Shown here in pieces: positions 20,943-30,507 of a stretch of DNA of 64,000 nt (position 1 is the first letter of the stretch; each line of letters opens with the position of its first letter). The stretch is from the NCBI GenBank assembly GCA_965225715.1, contig CBDDBK010000004.1, forward strand, positions 62,001 to 126,000. Reading direction: 5' to 3'. Under the pieces are notes generated by a model that had not been told where the DNA came from, made no database searches, and worked only from the letters and a program-made list of their open reading frames with translations. A program made the position numbers and the translations under genes. This DNA comes from CBDDBK01 sp965225715. Lineage in GTDB: Bacteria > Bacteroidota > Bacteroidia > Cytophagales > Flammeovirgaceae.

Positions 20943-21308
20943 TTACAAAAATTTATCGGCTAAATAGATACCTATACTTATACCAATTAATCCCATACCT
21001 ATACTTAATCCTAAATAAGATAGGCCTAAAATAATATTCCCAGTTTTAAATATATTTAGTACTTCATAGCTAAATGTTGAAAAAGTACTAAACCCTCCAC
21101 AAAAACCAACTAGCAAACTATAACCTATAGTTTCAGATAAAAATTTAACACTTAACAAATAAACAATAAAACCTAAGATTATACAACTAAATATATTAGC
21201 CAAAAAAGTACCAAAGGGAAGTAAAGGTTCATTATAGTAGTTCAGTAAAAAACGACAGACACTACCTAAACCACCACCCATAAATACCAAAAACATTATT
21301 TTTAGCAT
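20943..21308 (-). CDS. crcB: Fluoride efflux channel CrcB/Fluc
   Basis: A 121-residue, four-segment membrane protein with Fluc hallmarks: GGGLGSVCR (residues 11-19), PFGTFLAN with the conserved Asn38, and GFCGGFSTFSTFS (68-80), which includes the Phe-box and the sodium-site region. The family forms dual-topology dimers that export fluoride across the inner membrane. It starts 21 bases after the tonB stop on the same strand and is probably its second operon gene. I saw no fluoride riboswitch upstream of either gene, so expression may be constitutive. Length and motifs are complete. Confidence 0.93.
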   Translation of the reverse strand: MLKIMFLVFMGGGLGSVCRFLLNYYNEPLLPFGTFLANIFSCIILGFIVYLLSVKFLSETIGYSLLVGFCGGFSTFSTFSYEVLNIFKTGNIILGLSYLGLSIGMGLIGISIGIYLADKFL

Positions 21309-21329
21309 GGATACTAAGTTTCAAACGAG

Positions 21330-22142
21330 TTATTTGAGTTTAAAATTAATAGGAATAACCATACGTTGTTTAACAGGTTTCCCTCTTTGTTTACCTGGTT
21401 TCCAAGCAGCAGAAGCGGCAAGTACACGCACAGCCTCTTCATCACATCCACCACCAATACCTCTAATTGCTTTTACATTGGTAATTTTACCTGTTTTATC
21501 AACAACAAACTGCACAAAAACTTTACCTTCAATACCTAAACGTTTAGCAACATTTGGATATTTTAAGGTTGTAGACACATATTTATAAAAACTACTAAGT
21601 CCGCCTATAGGTGCTGCTGGATCTTCAACAATTTCAAAAATTTCATCTACAACTTCTTCTTCTATTTCTTCAACTGGTTCAATGTATTCTACAGCTTCAT
21701 CTTCATCAAATTCTTCATCAAACTCAGGTATTTCTTCATCAATTTCTTTGTCATCTTCTACTTCAATAATCTCAATAACCTCAACTTTAGGTGGTGGCGG
21801 TGGTGTGTGTGCCGTTGGTGGTATTTCCAAAACCTCCTCGTCGCCAAGATTTAAATCACCTAAATTTGCTAAGCTATTATCACCAAAATCAGGAAATTCT
21901 AAAATTGTTAATATAAGTAATAGGCTGATACCCAAGCCAATATTTGAAAAAATAAAACGATATTTATGAGTATCTACTCCGTAATATTTTTTTTCTTCCG
22001 TTGCAACAATTACTTTATTAGTAAGGACTTTTTGAGAAGCACGCTTAAAAAGATATTTGAACAAAAAAATACAACCAATGACTAGAGCAACAAAAAATAG
22101 AGCGAGTCCAAAAAAACCAATATTCGCGAGAAGTTCGTACAT
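21330..22142 (-). CDS. tonB: TonB family energy transducer with two N-terminal membrane segments
   Basis: A 270-residue protein. The C-terminal domain (about 185-270) has the TonB pattern: YPNVAKRLGIEGKVFVQFVV, then AIRGIGGGCDEEAVRV and WKPGKQRGKPV. It passes proton-motive force from ExbBD to outer-membrane TonB-dependent receptors. Before it lie a PPPPP stretch (114-118) and a strongly acidic linker (about 122-175, nearly half Glu/Asp), unlike the Pro/Lys linker of E. coli TonB. There are two hydrophobic segments (about 8-30 and 64-82) instead of one, a layout seen in Bacteroidota TonB proteins. No exbB or exbD is in the window. The ATG is at 22142 and crcB follows 21 bases downstream. Confidence 0.9.
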   Translation of the reverse strand: MYELLANIGFFGLALFFVALVIGCIFLFKYLFKRASQKVLTNKVIVATEEKKYYGVDTHKYRFIFSNIGLGISLLLILTILEFPDFGDNSLANLGDLNLGDEEVLEIPPTAHTPPPPPKVEVIEIIEVEDDKEIDEEIPEFDEEFDEDEAVEYIEPVEEIEEEVVDEIFEIVEDPAAPIGGLSSFYKYVSTTLKYPNVAKRLGIEGKVFVQFVVDKTGKITNVKAIRGIGGGCDEEAVRVLAASAAWKPGKQRGKPVKQRMVIPINFKLK

Positions 22143-22376
22143 GATGATTTTAGTTTATTAAAAGTAAAAAATAAATTTTTATTTACAGCACACAGAATTA
22201 TTGGTTTAAATACTTTATAAAAGTAAAAATATATTTAAACTAACAAAGCAAATATATTTATTTTTTAGAGATAATGAGCTCAATGCCACATAAAATTAAA
22301 AAATTATACAAAACAATCTACTTTTTATATTTTTAGATTAAAGCCTTACCCCTGTATATGTAACAATATTGGATCA

Positions 22377-23342
22377 TTAATTTCGAATTGTACATAAATA
22401 TAAATTGCCTATTCTATCTGAAAAAGCAAGTCGATTTTGATTCTTTGAACTAGTCATATGAATGATGTAGTTATGTTGAGATTTATAGGATTCTGCATAA
22501 AATAAAATATCAATAACCTGATTTTTAAGATCTATTTTTTTTACATACCCATCATAACTCGATGTGAGTATATTATTATTATGAAATGGTACAATTGCAG
22601 AAATGATATGATCATGTATTTTTAGAGTCTTTTGAATTTTTAAACTGTAAATGTCTATAATATACAAATAGCCTTCAATGTCGCCAACCAAAAGTTTGGT
22701 ATTGTCATTAGAAAATGAAATAGCTGTTAAAATATTTTTAAATAAAGTAGGTATGAGTTTTTTATTTCGAGTCTTTAAATCCCATACCGTAACTTGTTTA
22801 TTATTACCAACAGAAACCATTAGTTTTCCATTCTTAGATATATCAAAAGCACGAATAATATCTTGATTTTGGCTTAAAACTACAGGATGTTTTAAACTAT
22901 CAATCAAATAAATAAGTCCATCATTTCCTGCACTAATCAAAGTTTTCTTACCAGGAATAAATTTAACCATATTAACAGCACCTTGATGTATAGCATATCT
23001 TTTTAGAAGAGTTTGAGTTGTTATTTCCCAAAGGTCTATTGTGCCTGAGTAAGTAGCTGCGGCAAGATAATTTGAATTTTCATGAAAACTAAGAAATTTA
23101 ATCCCTTGATTCTCTTTTCCTAAACCTATAACATGTTTTTGGCTATTGATTAAATCCTCTAATTGAATGGTTTTAGCATTATAAGCCAATCGAGCGAAAT
23201 AATCATCGTTGCTAAAACTAAAGGCTCTAACACAAAAGTCTGTCTTATAGACCTTATCTATTTGAATACTCTGAGCAAAACATTTATCTTTAACACCAAA
23301 AAATATAAGGCCCAAGAATACGATAAATTTATATTTTTTCAC
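22377..23342 (-). CDS. Secreted WD40-repeat protein
   Basis: A 321-residue protein with a signal peptide (MKKYKFIVFLGLIFFG, likely cut after CFAQ). The rest is a run of WD40-like blades: GTIDLWEI, DGLIYLID, KQVTVWDL, EGYLYIID and DGYVKKID, each preceded by a short SAGND- or SVGNN-like turn. A beta-propeller scaffold in the periplasm or on the surface is likely; the partner is unknown. The start codon is GTG (23342) and the first 14 bases overlap the end of the O-antigen ligase-like gene upstream, so the two are co-transcribed. It is the last gene of the minus-strand polysaccharide locus, but nothing shows it acts on polysaccharide. Confidence 0.75.
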   Translation of the reverse strand: MKKYKFIVFLGLIFFGVKDKCFAQSIQIDKVYKTDFCVRAFSFSNDDYFARLAYNAKTIQLEDLINSQKHVIGLGKENQGIKFLSFHENSNYLAAATYSGTIDLWEITTQTLLKRYAIHQGAVNMVKFIPGKKTLISAGNDGLIYLIDSLKHPVVLSQNQDIIRAFDISKNGKLMVSVGNNKQVTVWDLKTRNKKLIPTLFKNILTAISFSNDNTKLLVGDIEGYLYIIDIYSLKIQKTLKIHDHIISAIVPFHNNNILTSSYDGYVKKIDLKNQVIDILFYAESYKSQHNYIIHMTSSKNQNRLAFSDRIGNLYLCTIRN

Positions 23343-24543
23343 TTTGATAAGATTCTAAATAAAAAAGAGAATAGAAAAAAACGAAAAAAACAATACCTTG
23401 TTGTCGCTCTAAAACACATTCCGTACCCATGGTTACAAATACAGCCACCAAAAAACCTAACAAGTAAAACTTCTTAGTCTGAAAATACAATTTCAATATA
23501 TTAAACAGCATAAGCAATAGAATGAGGCTAGGTAAAATTCCTGCTGTTAACATAATTTGGAGAAATTGATTATGGGCATTATAATTATTTGCAATACCTT
23601 GTTCAAATCCTGTTATATAATAAAATTTATTTAAAGATTCTTGCCTATCACCGATGCCATACCCTAAAAGAGGAGATTTTGATAAGGCTTCTAAACTGGC
23701 ATGCCAGATGTTTAATCGTTGGTTAATAGAATTAGGCGTATCTCTTTTTAAAAACTTGTCTATGTTGTTTATAGGATTTGTTTTGGTTACAATTAAAATA
23801 AATATTATCAAATAAAATATAGATCCTAACAACCATGTTTTTTTGAAGTTGAACTGTTTTTTTTGTTGAATGTGATGTATCGTATAAACTAAAAAAGTGA
23901 ATATTAATGCAAAAATACCTGATCTTGTTCTTAAAATGACTATAGAAAAAATGATCAAAAAAATTAAAATGATTTTGATAGAACAATGTAAATAATCTGA
24001 AGTATTTGATAGTTTTTTGATTTTATAAAAGTATAAAATTAAAGAAGCGCTAAAAATTAAATATATACTTAGATAATTAGGATGAATATTTAACACAGAA
24101 GTGAAATATGTATTTCCTTTAACTAATGGAAGTGGGTCTACCGTATAATTAATCAAAGCATTAGCATAACATATTACTAAAACTACAGCCATAGATAATA
24201 AAAAAGCAAAATAAATAGACCAAATAGCTTGCTTAGTAAAGAGTCTTTGAATTTGGGTAAATATTAAAGGAAAGACCAAAAAAGATAAAATTTTTTCTAT
24301 GTTTTTTATCCCTAAATACGTATTAGATGAATACAAAATAGAAAAAAAAATCAAAGCGAAATATAAAATCGGCAAAACAAGATAGTTGCTATTAAAAATA
24401 ATTTTAATTTTATATTTTAAAGAATAGTAAATACTAAAAAGGCATAAAAGAATAATACTTATAGAGTTATATTTAGATATAGGCGGAAAAGATATGCTGA
24501 ATATGATAAACCAAATCAACAATAAACTAATTTTTTTTTTCAT
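23329..24543 (-). CDS. O-antigen ligase/polymerase family membrane protein (WaaL/Wzy-like)
   Basis: A 404-residue protein with about ten to twelve hydrophobic segments. The Wzy_C/O-antigen ligase region is recognisable: RTRSGIFALIFTF in a central segment and, in the large periplasmic loop, LGYGIGDRQ followed by NYNAHNQFLQIMLTAGI. The H-N pair of this loop is typical of ligases that attach polymerised glycan to a lipid or protein acceptor. The ATG is at 24543, 43 bases after the stop of the polymerase-like gene. Whether it acts on lipid A core, or on type IX secreted proteins as some Bacteroidota ligases do, cannot be told from sequence. Confidence 0.8.
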   Translation of the reverse strand: MKKKISLLLIWFIIFSISFPPISKYNSISIILLCLFSIYYSLKYKIKIIFNSNYLVLPILYFALIFFSILYSSNTYLGIKNIEKILSFLVFPLIFTQIQRLFTKQAIWSIYFAFLLSMAVVLVICYANALINYTVDPLPLVKGNTYFTSVLNIHPNYLSIYLIFSASLILYFYKIKKLSNTSDYLHCSIKIILIFLIIFSIVILRTRSGIFALIFTFLVYTIHHIQQKKQFNFKKTWLLGSIFYLIIFILIVTKTNPINNIDKFLKRDTPNSINQRLNIWHASLEALSKSPLLGYGIGDRQESLNKFYYITGFEQGIANNYNAHNQFLQIMLTAGILPSLILLLMLFNILKLYFQTKKFYLLGFLVAVFVTMGTECVLERQQGIVFFVFFYSLFYLESYQSEKI

Positions 24544-24586
24544 GTTTTTGTCTACTAAATTCTATTTTTAAAAAAAAGTGGGTCTT

Positions 24587-26008
24587 CTATTTATGTGAAG
24601 GTATGCCATAGGATTTGCTTTTCATAGGAATATTTATAAGAATTATTTTTAAAGCAAAAAATAGAATAATAGACAAAGTGAATAACACAAAAAATAAATC
24701 TAAACCTGAACCTCTAAAAAGAATTAAAAATAATTTGTAGCAATACAATAGAGGTATAAAATTAATAATATTATTTCTATTTACTAAATACAATATATTC
24801 ATATATATGCAGTTAAAAAAAAAAAACAATGGTATAGCTGCAAAAATACCTAAGAAATGAAAGTTCCAAAATAGTTCTGACTGAATACTAATAACCCAAG
24901 ACCCTCCTAATTGTCTATACTTCTTTGATACCGTAGAAGTGTAATGATGTATAATGCTTTCAGGTTTTTTAGAAAAATATTTCCGTGGAATAAAGACAAA
25001 AAGAGGTTTTATTATGGTTGAACCATATGTAATATGTTTTGGATTTTTTAAAATTTTTTCAATAGCATCATTAGAAAAAAAATATACATACGAAATTTCT
25101 AAATTTTGCATAAAGTTAGATACAAAGTTCTCTGACTTTATATAATCTAAAATATAGTTATTAGCTTGCCAAATATTTTTGACTTCATATTCTCCATACC
25201 CTCGCCGGATAGACATGATAAGTATAAGATAAAGCATAATAAAAGTAAAGGTTCCTACCATGAATATTTTTTTTAAACTTAGAGTCAAATAAATATTTTT
25301 TGACTCTAATAGCAAAATAGGCAAGATTAAAAATATAGCATTACGTTTATCTTCCCAAGAAATTAAAGCAAGTCCTGAAATCAATAAGATATACCAAAAT
25401 ATACGTTTCCATAATTTAGGATTTTTTGAAAAAAGTACCAGTAATAAAATAGCGCCTATGCTTATAGGTATTGGACTTAAAGAACCTTGAGCACCAAGAA
25501 AATCTAACTTTAATTCTATTTGTGAAAATAAAACTATTAAAATAACAGCCACAACTTTTAAGAACGCTGGTGGATACCGTCTTAAATCTTTTAATAGTTT
25601 GATCTGAAAAGGTATTTTTATTTTTTTAGAAACAAAAAAAATAGCTATAATAAATGTATTGATAAAATTAAAATAAGCCATAATAAACTGGTAACTTTTC
25701 CAACTTTGTTGATAAGGGATTAATAAAAATTCGTCTACCAAACCTTTATTAAAAATGATACTACCTATAAAAAAGTTAATAGTAACGTAAGAGGCAGCCA
25801 AAAATGAAGGAGAAAGAAAAAAAACAATTCTTTTTTTAGGTGATAAAGAAAGAATAATTGCAAGTATTAAGAATTGGAATAGAGCATAATTATATACCGA
25901 AAAACCAATTGCTTGTTCATGATTTAAAAAAAAACAAGCTATGCCCAAAAAAAACATTAGGATAAATATAAATCCTATATATATAATTTCATTTTTTGTA
26001 TATCTCAT
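24587..26008 (-). CDS. Oligosaccharide repeat-unit polymerase-like membrane protein
   Basis: About 473 residues with 11 or more hydrophobic segments and a loop containing WEDKRNAIFLI and RRGYGEYEV. This is the look of Wzy-type polysaccharide polymerases (the O-antigen polymerase group), which share little sequence. I prefer the ATG at 26008; an in-frame GTG three codons upstream (26017) is possible. It sits between wecC and the ligase-like gene, which supports a polymerase that joins units containing ManNAcA at the periplasmic face. It could instead be another multi-pass glycan protein. Confidence 0.65.
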   Translation of the reverse strand: MRYTKNEIIYIGFIFILMFFLGIACFFLNHEQAIGFSVYNYALFQFLILAIILSLSPKKRIVFFLSPSFLAASYVTINFFIGSIIFNKGLVDEFLLIPYQQSWKSYQFIMAYFNFINTFIIAIFFVSKKIKIPFQIKLLKDLRRYPPAFLKVVAVILIVLFSQIELKLDFLGAQGSLSPIPISIGAILLLVLFSKNPKLWKRIFWYILLISGLALISWEDKRNAIFLILPILLLESKNIYLTLSLKKIFMVGTFTFIMLYLILIMSIRRGYGEYEVKNIWQANNYILDYIKSENFVSNFMQNLEISYVYFFSNDAIEKILKNPKHITYGSTIIKPLFVFIPRKYFSKKPESIIHHYTSTVSKKYRQLGGSWVISIQSELFWNFHFLGIFAAIPLFFFFNCIYMNILYLVNRNNIINFIPLLYCYKLFLILFRGSGLDLFFVLFTLSIILFFALKIILINIPMKSKSYGIPSHK

Positions 26009-26065
26009 AAAAATCACTCATTTTATTTTAGATAAACTTTTAATCTCTCCGGTTTAAGATTTTAG

Positions 26066-27289
26066 CTATGGAGAGCAAAAATTTACTATTTTTTTTTCAG
26101 GGTCAATTTTTTGTTCTAATTGGTCAAAATCTTCGTGTCCCACTAATTTGATGAATACGTCTCCTTTTTTTAAGGCCTCATGATAAGGTGTTAATGTTAT
26201 AGCTTCATGTTTTTTTACATTAGGTTCTACAGCTAAGATATCAAGATTTGACTTAATCAAGTCTTTTACAATATATAAAGCGGGTGATTCTCTTAAATCA
26301 TCAATATTGGGTTTAAATGCCAATCCTAAGCAAACAATTTTAGGTTTTTTTCTCTTGGCATATTCAAATTGTAAAGCAATTCGTTTTATTTTCTCAATTG
26401 TCCATTCTGTTTTATAAGTATTGATTTCTCTAGCTGTTCGCATCATTTTAGCTTCTTTCTCAAATTGCGATATAATAAACCAAGGATCTACAGCAATACA
26501 GTGTCCTCCAACCCCAACCCCTGGCTGTAAAATATTTACTCTTGGATGTTTATTGGCTAAATTAATCAATTCCCAAGTATCAATATTTGCTTGGTCACAA
26601 ATTATTGAAAGCTCATTAGCAAAAGCAATATTAGTATCTCTATAGGCATTTTCGGTTAATTTACACATTTCTGCGGTTCTGGCATTTGTAGTATGCAGTT
26701 CGCCTTTGACAAATAAACTATAAAAATCTTTTGCTTTTTGGGTAGAATCCTCATTTATACCACCTATAGCGCGTTCATTTTTTGAAAGTTCATAAATGAT
26801 ATTTCCGGGTAAGACGCGCTCCGGACAATAAGCCATATAAAACCTATTTCTCAATTCAGGACGTTGTCTAACAATATGGTCATACATATCATCTGTGGTA
26901 CCTACAGGGCTTGTAGATTCAATAATAATCAAATTTTCTTCTTCTATAAGTGGTGTAATAGCCTGTATAGCAGATTCTACATAAGTGATATCAGGATACT
27001 TAGTTTGTTTGTATGTTTTAAAAGGAGTTGGTACAGCAATAAGAAAAATATCAGACTTTTGAATTTGGGTAGAGGCTTTCAAATAGCCTTCATTGACAGC
27101 GTGTTTTACCAAACCATCTAGGGCCGGCTCTATAATGTGTATATCACCCCGATTGATTGTTTCTACCACTTCTGGCTTTACATCCACTCCATTCACCCGT
27201 ATATTTTTAGAAGCCATTAAAGCTGCTGTTGGCAAACCAATATAGCCTAAACCTATCATAGAGACAATGATCTTTTCTTTATTTTTCAT
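26066..27289 (-). CDS. wecC: UDP-N-acetyl-D-mannosamine dehydrogenase
   Basis: A 407-residue member of the UDP-glucose/UDP-ManNAc dehydrogenase family. It oxidises UDP-ManNAc to UDP-ManNAcA with two NAD+. Visible parts: Rossmann motif GLGYIGLPTAALMA near the start; VDVKPEVVETINRGDIHIIEP, close to enterobacterial WecC; SPVGTT; the catalytic loop GVGVGGHCIAVDP with its Cys; and LGLAFKPNIDDLRESPA. WecB at 30508-31641 would supply its substrate. A TAAGTTTG at 27335-27328 on this strand fits the Bacteroidota -7 box, but I found no matching -33 box. The family call is strong; substrate choice rests on WecC-like segments and the wecB neighbour. Confidence 0.9.
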   Translation of the reverse strand: MKNKEKIIVSMIGLGYIGLPTAALMASKNIRVNGVDVKPEVVETINRGDIHIIEPALDGLVKHAVNEGYLKASTQIQKSDIFLIAVPTPFKTYKQTKYPDITYVESAIQAITPLIEEENLIIIESTSPVGTTDDMYDHIVRQRPELRNRFYMAYCPERVLPGNIIYELSKNERAIGGINEDSTQKAKDFYSLFVKGELHTTNARTAEMCKLTENAYRDTNIAFANELSIICDQANIDTWELINLANKHPRVNILQPGVGVGGHCIAVDPWFIISQFEKEAKMMRTAREINTYKTEWTIEKIKRIALQFEYAKRKKPKIVCLGLAFKPNIDDLRESPALYIVKDLIKSNLDILAVEPNVKKHEAITLTPYHEALKKGDVFIKLVGHEDFDQLEQKIDPEKKIVNFCSP

Positions 27290-27471
27290 AAAAAGGCAGA
27301 AAAAAACAATGGTATTATTTTGATTATCAAACTTAAAAAATGAATATAGTTTTGGATATTAAATTCTCATTATCAATATAAAAACTATTAAAAATTTTTA
27401 TATAGTTTAAACATAAAATCTAATAGCTATTATTTTGTTTATGGTTATAAAAAAGACGGTATGAAAAATAT

Positions 27472-28452
27472 TCAAAAGTCTTGGTTATTATCCTTAAAAT
27501 ATGATAAAGCTAAAGCAGCTAATATAGCATACAAAGGCATGAGTAATCTAACTTCATACCAGACACCAAAAATAGTTATAGGTATGAGATATAAAGGAAA
27601 TATAATTGATACTTTTTTAATAAACTTTGGAGCATTTTTTAATCCTAAAATACTAAAAATCCAAAAAATACTAAAGAATAAAAATACATTAGTAAACGTT
27701 TTAGATATATTTTCAGAATTAATATTCTCTAACCAAGTCCCATGGATAGATTGCGTAGTTTCTGCGTAAGGTAAAAAATAACGTAATCCAAAAAATATTA
27801 AAAACCAACATAATACATAAAGTCCAAAAGTTATAAGAGGCTTATAGTTTATTTTTAATTTAGAATTAATTCTTATTACTATATCACTTGTTAATAAATA
27901 CATTAAAGGGATGAATATTCCTGTTGCTCTATTTAAAGAAGCTAATATAATAATAACGGTAAGTATTGTATATTTTCTTTTATAAATAAGCAGTAAGCTT
28001 AGAGAAAAGAAAAAAGATTCTATAAAAGACCAGGGTTGAAAGTAATGATTTTTTAAAACGATTGACATCGTTGACGAGACGAATAACACACCAATAAGAG
28101 AGAGGGCTTTAGTAAAAAATTGTCGAAGAAATAAATAGAGGACAAATAGAAAGGAAAAAATAGAAAGAAAATTATAAACAACATATATAATTTTAAATGC
28201 TGTACGGTACGGCATTAATAAAGAAAGTGGTTTTATTAATGCTTCAAGAGTATATGGAACAAGCACCCTATATTGATAGGGAGCAGGAGCAAGACCAGAT
28301 ACAATCTCTTGATGCAACATTTGTCTTTCCCCTAACCGAGGAAATACAGTCGTACTCATATAAGTAATATGTAAGAATAATGAAACGGAAATAATAACTA
28401 AAATAATTTTCCAATTTTTCTTAATTTTCAATATCATAGAGTAAGTATCCAT
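27472..28452 (-). CDS. Polytopic membrane protein, possible GT-C type glycosyltransferase
   Basis: About 326 residues with roughly nine hydrophobic segments. Features seen: PYQYRVLVPY after the first segment, LNRATGIFIPLMYLL in the middle, and VWYEVRLLMPLY near the end. The YRVL/EVRLL elements and the layout resemble uncharacterised GT-C-like or mannosyltransferase-like membrane proteins of polysaccharide loci, but I recognise no catalytic acidic pair in the first loop, so function is open. I chose the ATG at 28452; an in-frame GTG at 28497 would add 15 residues. It lies between wecC and the STELLO-type gene on the same strand, about 125 bases from the latter. Confidence 0.55.
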   Translation of the reverse strand: MDTYSMILKIKKNWKIILVIISVSLFLHITYMSTTVFPRLGERQMLHQEIVSGLAPAPYQYRVLVPYTLEALIKPLSLLMPYRTAFKIIYVVYNFLSIFSFLFVLYLFLRQFFTKALSLIGVLFVSSTMSIVLKNHYFQPWSFIESFFFSLSLLLIYKRKYTILTVIIILASLNRATGIFIPLMYLLTSDIVIRINSKLKINYKPLITFGLYVLCWFLIFFGLRYFLPYAETTQSIHGTWLENINSENISKTFTNVFLFFSIFWIFSILGLKNAPKFIKKVSIIFPLYLIPITIFGVWYEVRLLMPLYAILAALALSYFKDNNQDF

Positions 28453-28577
28453 AATTCTTTTATTATTTTGATAAAGTATAAAAATTGCATTTAACACACA
28501 ATATAATAGATATAAAAATTTCTAACAAAACTATTTTATTTATTAATTCCCTATTTTTGAAGTTTTAGTTCATACTC

Positions 28578-29585
28578 TTAGATATAAGGTTTAATATCTT
28601 CCAACCAAGTTTCTAAGAGTGGTATTTCTTTTTTTTCAAAAGTGCCTAAATTAACCAATGCTTCATAGCAAATAAGCATATTAGTAGACATATTCTCAAT
28701 ACCATCTTTTAAACTTAAAGATTCTATATGTGTCATGATTTTAAAATTATTCATATAGCCTGGTATTTCATCTTTAAAATCTAACATTAAATCATGATTG
28801 TTTCGCTCTTGCCATACCGTGCTTTTATGAAATAATATAGACCAATCACAAGTCCATGCAATACGTTGAGCAATAAAAGACCGCCATATATCTGTCATCC
28901 TAAAACTACAATAAGAGGGTAAATAAAGCAACGGAAATGCTTCTTTAAACCATGTTGTATTTTGACTATTAAAAGGACAAATAGTCTTATTATTCAAAGC
29001 AATATTTGCCGACATATTAAATTTAATAGGTAAAGGTAAAATAAGTCGATATATTGCATCAACATCAGGATTCATGTCAGCCAAACCTTGTTGTATAGGA
29101 CATAAAACATTTTTTAATAGTTCTAAATCAGATAGTTCATTTTTAAGTTTCTCTAAAGCAAAGCCTCTTGGCCAGATATTTACATCTGTAAAATAGTTGT
29201 ATACATTTACCCAACCTTTTTCTTTAATTAAATGTGCCTTAACAAATTTAGTTCGTTTATTCCAAAAAGATTCCATAGGTACATTATCGTCATCTGTTTC
29301 AATAATTATCTCTGCTCCTTTTGATATAGCTATAAGATAACCCAAGTTTTTTCGAGCATAATGCTTAGTAGGTAGTATTTTAACTAAACCAAAATTTAAA
29401 TCTTGTTGTTGTTTGACGGAATAGAAGTCGCAACCTTCTAAACTAAAATCTTTAGGACTTTTAGTATCTCCAACTACTATAAATGGTAAGTTTTTAGAAA
29501 AAGTTTTTTTGGCATAATGTTTTAATATAGGATGTGTTTGTCCAGCAATTGAAGTAATAATTAAAAAAGTATTTTTATTTAACAT
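28578..29585 (-). CDS. STELLO-type (DUF288) glycosyltransferase
   Basis: A 335-residue cytoplasmic protein with no membrane segment. The N-terminal half matches the STELLO pattern known from plant Golgi proteins: VVGDTKSPKDF, LEGCDFYSV, LPTKHYARKNLGYLIAI and IIETDDDNVP (probable nucleotide-sugar and metal site). Later SFRMTDIWRSFIAQRIAW fits the same family. In plants these proteins affect cellulose synthase trafficking; bacterial homologues sit in glycan loci and are probably transferases. The ATG at 29585 directly abuts the TAA of the upstream GT2 gene, so the two are translationally linked and probably act on the same glycan. The donor sugar is unknown. Confidence 0.75.
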   Translation of the reverse strand: MLNKNTFLIITSIAGQTHPILKHYAKKTFSKNLPFIVVGDTKSPKDFSLEGCDFYSVKQQQDLNFGLVKILPTKHYARKNLGYLIAISKGAEIIIETDDDNVPMESFWNKRTKFVKAHLIKEKGWVNVYNYFTDVNIWPRGFALEKLKNELSDLELLKNVLCPIQQGLADMNPDVDAIYRLILPLPIKFNMSANIALNNKTICPFNSQNTTWFKEAFPLLYLPSYCSFRMTDIWRSFIAQRIAWTCDWSILFHKSTVWQERNNHDLMLDFKDEIPGYMNNFKIMTHIESLSLKDGIENMSTNMLICYEALVNLGTFEKKEIPLLETWLEDIKPYI

Positions 29586-30317
29586 TTATTTAATTTTAGG
29601 ACTTTTAAATTTCAAACGAAGTAAAAAATAATAAAATAATACAAAAAGTGAATTATAAATTGCTTTTTTAGAAACACGAGACGAAGGAGATTGATAATGA
29701 ATAGGAACTTCTATATAACGTGTTTTGCGTAGTAAATACCGCAATTCTGTTTGATAGAAGTGGGCTTTTGATAATATGAGATATGCTATAAATTTTTTAA
29801 CAATATGCACATGGAAACCTTGGAAACCAGAAGTCATATCATGCATTTTTGTTCCTAATAAGGCATTAGATAAGTATGTACCTACTTTAGATAAAAATGA
29901 TCTTTTCCAATTTGAGTCTGAAATAGAACCTCCATCAATAAAACGACTACCAAAGACACATTGATAACCTTCATTTAAGGCTTTCAAAAACATGGGTAAG
30001 GCTTTGGGGTCATGTGACAAACCTGCATCCATCTCTATAATGAACTCATAATTTTTTTTTAAAGCTTCTCTATACCCTTTTAAATAAGCATCTACAACAT
30101 TTTTATTATCCGGTGACCAAATCGTATTAAATCTAATATCTGTCGATGATATCTTATCGCATAGTTCTAAAGTATTGTCTTTTGATGCTTTATCAACAAC
30201 AAAATAGACCTTTCCACATTCTATTTCGTCTAAAACTTTAGTTAAAGAATAAATAAAGGGATAAAAGTTTTTTTGCTCATTTGCCATTGGTATTACAACT
30301 GCAAAATTATATTTCAT
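29586..30317 (-). CDS. GT2 family glycosyltransferase (dolichyl-phosphate mannose synthase-like)
   Basis: A 243-residue GT-A fold enzyme: FAVVIPMANEQKNFYPFI at the start, VVDKASKDNT, the metal-binding region IIEMDAGLSHDPKALP, VFGSRFIDGGS, and MTSGFQGFHVHIV. These are the motifs of DPMS/polyprenyl-phosphate glycosyltransferase-like GT2 enzymes, which move a sugar from a nucleotide to a lipid phosphate or to the growing glycan. It lacks the C-terminal membrane helices of some relatives; only one hydrophobic stretch (about 218-233) is present. It is directly joined to the STELLO-type gene. The position between wecB and the transferase cluster supports a role in repeat-unit assembly. Confidence 0.82.
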   Translation of the reverse strand: MKYNFAVVIPMANEQKNFYPFIYSLTKVLDEIECGKVYFVVDKASKDNTLELCDKISSTDIRFNTIWSPDNKNVVDAYLKGYREALKKNYEFIIEMDAGLSHDPKALPMFLKALNEGYQCVFGSRFIDGGSISDSNWKRSFLSKVGTYLSNALLGTKMHDMTSGFQGFHVHIVKKFIAYLILSKAHFYQTELRYLLRKTRYIEVPIHYQSPSSRVSKKAIYNSLFVLFYYFLLRLKFKSPKIK

Positions 30318-30507
30318 GAGAGTTATGCTTTTTAACTTGTATGTACGGTTTTAAATTATATCAAACTTTCAAATTCTTTTTTATTGATAAAACGTTTATA
30401 AAATATAATTTAAAAATTATATATAATCTTTAAATTATAAATCTATTAAAAATCAAATATTTATATCTTTCATAAAAAAATACTGTACGAATATATTGAT
30501 ATAATAT

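Noticed and set aside
22143..22376. Fluoride riboswitch for the tonB-crcB unit
   Set aside because: I looked for the conserved fluoride aptamer pattern upstream of tonB and crcB and saw no convincing match.
27461..27769. Plus-strand 102-codon frame opposite the end of the polytopic membrane protein
   Set aside because: No recognisable motif, and it overlaps a better-supported gene on the other strand.
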